Assembly: GCA_003214525.1 (NCBI GenBank)
Contig: QCLN01000001.1
Span: forward strand, 52,639 to 116,638
From: Pelagibacteraceae bacterium AG-414-M23
Lineage (GTDB): Bacteria > Pseudomonadota > Alphaproteobacteria > Pelagibacterales > Pelagibacteraceae
DNA: 64,000 nucleotides
Direction: 5' to 3'
Below, piece after piece: positions 60,288 through 64,000 of the stretch (positions are counted from its first letter, which is position 1; each line of letters starts with the position of its first letter). The notes under the pieces are model-generated. The model was not told where the DNA came from and ran no database searches. It was given only the letters and a program-made list of their open reading frames with translations. Made by a program: the position numbers and the translations under genes.

Positions 60288-61841
60288 TCAATCTCTGTAG
60301 GCAATATCTCTTGCCGCCATAATTAAATTATCTGCCTCTTGTCTTGTTAGAGCAAAATCCTCTAAAAAACCCCTGATTTTAACTTTTTCGCCTTTTACTA
60401 CATCATAGGTTCCTGTTAGTTCATCAGATGCTAGGTCAGCAAAATCAGTAAGGGTTAGAATTTTTTGTTCTCCTAGTGTTACAAGCATACCAGGCGTTAA
60501 TCCCGGAAGTTCAATTAATTTATCATCTAGTCCTAGTTTTTTTACTCTATTTGAAATTTCCTCTTGGTCTTTTTGATAAAATTCTTTTGCTCTATTAATA
60601 AGTTCTTTTGAAGTTTCTTCATCGATCCCTTCAATTTTTGTAAGATTTTCAATTTGGCTATCTTTTATATCTTCTATAGATGAAAAACCTTCAGCAACAA
60701 GAAGTTGTCCTAAAGTTTCATCTAGTTCTAAGTTTTTAACAAAGTTATCTGTTTTTTCTTTAAATTCTAATTGTCTTCTCTCTGAGTCCTCTTGATCAGT
60801 TAAAATATTTATTTCGTGATTTAGTAATTTTGTAGCAAGCCTAACATTTTGACCTCTTCTTCCAATAGCTTTACTTAAGTTTTCATCGGACAGAATAACA
60901 TCTATTTTTTTTTGGTTAGTGTCTACATTTACTCTTAGTATCTCTGCGGGAGATAATGCACTAGCTGCAACTATTGCAAGATCCTCTGACCAATTAACTA
61001 TGTCTATTTTTTCACCTTGAAGTTCATTTACAACTGCCTGAACTCTGCTTCCTCTCATTCCAACACATGCACCAACTGGATCTAATGAGTTGTCTTTTGC
61101 TTTTACACAAATTTTAGCTCTACTACCTGGATCTCTTGCCGAAGAAATTATTTCAATTAAACCATCATAAATTTCTGGAACTTCTAATATAAACAATTTC
61201 TCCATAAATTTAGGATGTGCTCTTGAAAGAAATATTTGTTGACCTCTTTGCTCTCTTCTAACATCTAAACAATAGGCTTTAACTCTATCTCCAGCTTTTA
61301 TATTTTCTCTAGGTATCATTTCATTTTTTTGGATTATTCCCTCTGCTTTTCCTAAATCAACAATCACATTTCCGAACTCTAATCTTTTTACAATTCCACT
61401 TAATATTGTATCTTTCTTATCTATAAAATCATTATACTGTCTATCTCTTTCAGCTTCTCGTACATTGAAGCTAATCACTTGTTTTGCAGTTTGTGCCGCT
61501 ATTCTTCCAAAATCAAAAGATGGTAGTGTTTGGAGAACTTCGTCGCCTACTTTTTTTTCTTTATTATTTTCATCTATCGAAACTGCTTCACCTAAACTTA
61601 TCTCAACATTTAAGTTCTCTGGATTTTCTGAAATAACTAATTTTCTATATATTTCTATATCTCCATTTTCACGATTAATATTAACGACTATATTATTTTC
61701 TGTACCAAATTTAGACCTAGCAGCCTTTGCAATACCGGTTTCCATTGAATTAATAATTAATTCTTTATCTATAGATTTTTCTAAAGCAACAGCCTCAGCT
61801 ATTCTCAATAATTCAAGTTTATCTGCTCTTCTATTTAACAT
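60288..61841 (-). CDS. nusA: Transcription elongation/termination factor NusA
   Basis: 517 residues. An N-terminal RNAP-binding domain, an S1 domain (SGIVKRLEFGNVIVDLGKAEG), two KH domains (DPVGACVGMRGSRVQAV and AIGRRGQNVRLA) and two C-terminal helix-hairpin-helix repeats are in the usual order. The frame is open 12 codons further, but that part reads through a terminator hairpin; the ATG at MLNRRADKLELL has a GGAG 8 bases before it and is chosen. NusA pauses RNAP and stimulates intrinsic termination. Confidence 0.96.
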   Translation of the reverse strand: MLNRRADKLELLRIAEAVALEKSIDKELIINSMETGIAKAARSKFGTENNIVVNINRENGDIEIYRKLVISENPENLNVEISLGEAVSIDENNKEKKVGDEVLQTLPSFDFGRIAAQTAKQVISFNVREAERDRQYNDFIDKKDTILSGIVKRLEFGNVIVDLGKAEGIIQKNEMIPRENIKAGDRVKAYCLDVRREQRGQQIFLSRAHPKFMEKLFILEVPEIYDGLIEIISSARDPGSRAKICVKAKDNSLDPVGACVGMRGSRVQAVVNELQGEKIDIVNWSEDLAIVAASALSPAEILRVNVDTNQKKIDVILSDENLSKAIGRRGQNVRLATKLLNHEINILTDQEDSERRQLEFKEKTDNFVKNLELDETLGQLLVAEGFSSIEDIKDSQIENLTKIEGIDEETSKELINRAKEFYQKDQEEISNRVKKLGLDDKLIELPGLTPGMLVTLGEQKILTLTDFADLASDELTGTYDVVKGEKVKIRGFLEDFALTRQEADNLIMAARDIAYRD

Positions 61842-61858
61842 TTTATTTTCTCCAAAAA

Positions 61859-61880
61859 AAAATGGGCCGAGGCCCATTTT
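61859..61880 (-). terminator. Intrinsic-terminator hairpin in the nusA leader
   Basis: AAAATGGGCC-GA-GGCCCATTTT is a perfect 10-bp stem with a 2-base loop, on the minus strand followed by nine T. The T run ends directly at the nusA Shine-Dalgarno (GGAG). It lies downstream of a promoter-like sequence in the metK-nusA gap, so it could end metK transcripts and attenuate nusA. Confidence 0.85.
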
Positions 61881-61902
61881 GAAATTTCAACAATGTACGC
61901 TG

Positions 61903-61930
61903 AATATAGGTATTTTTTTTATATTTTCAA
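61903..61930 (-). promoter_or_regulatory. Promoter-like sequence for nusA
   Basis: On the minus strand TTGAAA (61925-61930), a 16-base spacer and TATATT (61903-61908) give 5 of 6 matches at each box. Transcription would start near 61896 and the 55-base leader would include the terminator hairpin and the nusA ribosome-binding site. Confidence 0.5.
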
Positions 61931-61945
61931 CTTTATTTACTTAGT

Positions 61946-63109
61946 TTACTTATTGAAAACTTCAGCTTTATCAGTTTTTTCCCATGAAAATGCACCATTT
62001 GTTTCTGGATCTCTTCCAAAATGACCGTATGCAGCTGTTTTTTCATATATTGCTCTATTTAATCCCAACATTTCCCTAATGCCTCTTGGGCTTAATTCGA
62101 AATTTTCATTAATAAGTTTTTCAACATGTCTATTTTTCTCTTCATCATTATCAAAAAGATCAACGTATATTGATAGAGGTTTTGAAACACCGATTGCGTA
62201 AGCCAGTTGAATTAAGCATTTGTCTGCAATTTTAGAAGCTACCACATTTTTTGCTAAATATCTTGATGCATAAGCTGCCGATCTATCAACTTTAGTTGGG
62301 TCTTTTCCTGAGAACGCTCCTCCTCCGTGAGGTGCGGCACCTCCATACGTATCTACAATAATTTTTCTTCCTGTTAATCCACTGTCACCGTCTGGACCGC
62401 CAATTACAAAATTACCTGTTGGATTTACATAAATTTCTTTTTCATCCAAACCATTTAAAAGGTTTTTAGGAATGGATCTCTCTATGTAAGGTTTAACTAA
62501 TTCTCTAACTTGAGATTGATTTACATCAGCTGAATGTTGAGTGGAAATAACTACTGATTTTACATTAGCTGGCACACCATCTTTATATTCTATAGTTATC
62601 TGGCTTTTTGAGTCAGGTTCAATATTTTTTAACTTTCCCGATTTTCGATCTTCAGCCATTAGTCTTAAAATTTTATGAGAGTAATGTATTGGTGCTGGCA
62701 TTAAAACATCAGTCTCTCTACATGCATAACCAAACATTATTCCTTGGTCTCCAGCTCCTTCATCTTTATTTCCAGCTGAATCAACTCCCATTGCTATATC
62801 GGCAGATTGTGAATGCAGATGACTTTCTATCTTTGTTGCTTCTTTCCACGTAAAGCCTTCTTGATCATATCCAATATCTTTTATACATTCTCTAACTTTT
62901 TGAATTAACTCATCTTTTTTAATTTCAGGCCCTCTTACTTCTCCAGCTAAAACAACTTTGTTTGTTGTTGTTAAAGTTTCACAAGCAACTCTTGATTGAG
63001 GTTCTGCACTTAAATATGAGTCAACCACCATATCTGAAATTCTGTCACATACTTTATCCGGATGTCCTTCTGAAACTGATTCACTAGTAAATAAAAAATT
63101 TTTCTTCAT
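61946..63109 (-). CDS. metK: S-adenosylmethionine synthetase
   Basis: 387 residues. [20 protein letters not shown] at 6-25 (ATP and metal residues), [12 protein letters not shown] near 117-128, and the [19 protein letters not shown] loop near 260-278 are diagnostic. It forms SAM from methionine and ATP. Its start overlaps the lnt stop by four bases, leaving no room for a SAM riboswitch directly upstream. Confidence 0.97.
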   Translation of the reverse strand: MKKNFLFTSESVSEGHPDKVCDRISDMVVDSYLSAEPQSRVACETLTTTNKVVLAGEVRGPEIKKDELIQKVRECIKDIGYDQEGFTWKEATKIESHLHSQSADIAMGVDSAGNKDEGAGDQGIMFGYACRETDVLMPAPIHYSHKILRLMAEDRKSGKLKNIEPDSKSQITIEYKDGVPANVKSVVISTQHSADVNQSQVRELVKPYIERSIPKNLLNGLDEKEIYVNPTGNFVIGGPDGDSGLTGRKIIVDTYGGAAPHGGGAFSGKDPTKVDRSAAYASRYLAKNVVASKIADKCLIQLAYAIGVSKPLSIYVDLFDNDEEKNRHVEKLINENFELSPRGIREMLGLNRAIYEKTAAYGHFGRDPETNGAFSWEKTDKAEVFNK

Positions 63110-64000
63110 TTAATCTCCCATGTTCTTTTTAAAAAAAAAAACAAAATAATATAAAATAATAAAAAATAAAAGAAGATCTTGTTGCCAATTGAACTAAAAA
63201 GAGTTTTTTTTGTTTGATTAAAACTTTTTAATTCAATAACTCCACTCTCAGTTGATTTAATCTGATTTATTATTTGACCTTTTGAATTAATAAATGCTGA
63301 AATGCCATTATTAGCTGAACGAATTAAATTCTTTCCTTCTTCTATAGATCTGAATATTGAATGTGAAAAGTGCTGATAAGGTCCTACGGAATTCCCAAAC
63401 CAACCATCCTCGGATATATTTAATATTAAATCAATATTATCATTATTTTTATTTATTTTTCCTGAATAAATTATTTCATAACAAATTAATGGAACAAAAT
63501 TTATATTATTCAAAATTATTATCTTTCTTTCATTATCTTTTGAAAAAGATCCGTATCCCTGGGTAAGCTTCTTCAGCCCAAATTTATTGAAAAAATTTTC
63601 AAAGGGCAGAAACTCACCAAAGGGTACTAATTTATTTTTGTTATATTTATCTAAAATTTTTAAATTTCTATCTAAAACTACCATTGAATTAAATACTTTA
63701 TTATCTTCCATGCTATTTATTCCCATAATTATTTTATGCTGTTCTGAATAGTTCTCTTCAAATATATAGCTATAATTTTTTAAATCTTCTAAGTAAACAT
63801 TCGGAAGTACTCCTTCTGGAAAAATAAATATAGTTTTTTCTAAATCATTTGGATTGCTTATACTAACTAATTCTAAAATTATTTTTTCAACACTTTCATT
63901 TTCGAAATATCTAGCAACATCAATGTTTGGTGAAACAATTTTAATTAAGAAATTTAAATTAGTCTTACTTATTTTTTCATTGTTATTTATAATTAGAGAA
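63106..64000 (-). CDS. lnt: Apolipoprotein N-acyltransferase, N-terminus outside window
   Basis: The C-terminal 297 or so residues are present; the gene continues beyond the right edge. The nitrilase-fold domain shows the catalytic Glu in FPEGVLP, the catalytic Lys in [16 protein letters not shown] and the catalytic Cys in [11 protein letters not shown]-terminal membrane helix follows. Lnt adds the third acyl chain to lipoproteins at the periplasmic face of the inner membrane. An ATG within the domain is not the true start, because the nitrilase motif lies upstream of it. Confidence 0.93.
   Translation of the reverse strand, partial: SLIINNNEKISKTNLNFLIKIVSPNIDVARYFENESVEKIILELVSISNPNDLEKTIFIFPEGVLPNVYLEDLKNYSYIFEENYSEQHKIIMGINSMEDNKVFNSMVVLDRNLKILDKYNKNKLVPFGEFLPFENFFNKFGLKKLTQGYGSFSKDNERKIIILNNINFVPLICYEIIYSGKINKNNDNIDLILNISEDGWFGNSVGPYQHFSHSIFRSIEEGKNLIRSANNGISAFINSKGQIINQIKSTESGVIELKSFNQTKKTLFSSIGNKIFFYFLLFYIILFFFLKRTWEIK

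Noticed and set aside
61842..61877. 12-codon N-terminal extension of NusA
   Set aside because: The added codons read through the terminator hairpin and T run; a good GGAG precedes the inner ATG.
63106..63120. SAM riboswitch upstream of metK
   Set aside because: metK overlaps lnt by four bases and no riboswitch-like structure is visible in the coding sequence upstream.
63106..63726. A 206-residue standalone hydrolase starting at 63726
   Set aside because: The frame continues upstream with the FPEG catalytic motif of Lnt, so this is the C-terminal part of lnt cut by the window edge.

Overview
The window reads as a streamlined alphaproteobacterium of the SAR11/Pelagibacterales type. The evidence is the very AT-rich sequence (roughly 30% GC by eye), spacers of a few bases or start/stop overlaps between most genes, AAA/TTT/ATT-dominated codon use, and alphaproteobacterial gene orders: irr next to fabA-fabB-fabI, fdxA-carD, rpsT beside dnaA, argH-lipoprotein-lysA, and nusA-infB-rbfA-rpsO-pnp. 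There are no rRNA genes, insertion sequences, prophage genes or CRISPR arrays. Species-level placement is inference.

Layout. Bases 1-1.8 kb hold a truncated Gfo/Idh/MocA oxidoreductase and a GT61 glycosyltransferase, probably the edge of a surface-polysaccharide region. From 1.8 to 11.3 kb a leftward run reads GT4 glycosyltransferase-thrS-infC-rpmI-rplT-pheS-pheT-lepA (translation). An alpha/beta hydrolase is followed by leftward gltD-gltB (ammonium assimilation), whose upstream region carries several inverted repeats shared with the divergent uppP. From 18.9 to 23.8 kb are a DMT transporter and a two-gene pyruvate dehydrogenase set in which the lipoyl domain sits on E1 rather than E2. From 24 to 29 kb are tRNA-Arg, a hotdog thioesterase, a Suv3-type helicase, a TerB-like protein, fdxA, carD with a Lys-rich tail, and a self-contained transcription unit for a 26-residue protamine-like protein. 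From 29.2 to 33.9 kb are an acyl-CoA synthetase directly behind tRNA-Leu, a DedA-family protein, dsbB, coq7, an HNH nuclease and a carboxylesterase.

From 34 to 46.5 kb are argH, an LptM-like lipoprotein, lysA and a plsC-like gene; then leftward dnaA-dnaN, rpsT and mutM; then rightward ubiE, ubiB, coaBC, dut, a ThiF/MoeB-like gene and an SH3 protein. From 46.5 to 53.1 kb are an Asp/Asn hydroxylase-like protein, katG and irr (leftward), fabA-fabB-fabI (rightward) and three small proteins. The katG promoter overlaps a near-consensus Irr (ICE) box. From 53.1 to 64 kb the leftward strand carries lnt-metK, nusA-infB-rbfA-rpsO-pnp and an autotransporter with a C-type lectin passenger domain.

Most of the window is ordinary core housekeeping. 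The observations I consider most worth following are: (1) the C-type lectin autotransporter; (2) the standalone 26-aa Lys/Arg peptide gene with its own promoter, leader hairpin, Shine-Dalgarno and terminator; (3) the lipoyl-domain swap in pyruvate dehydrogenase; (4) irr-katG with an ICE box in the katG promoter; (5) an intrinsic-terminator hairpin abutting the nusA ribosome-binding site, suggesting attenuation.
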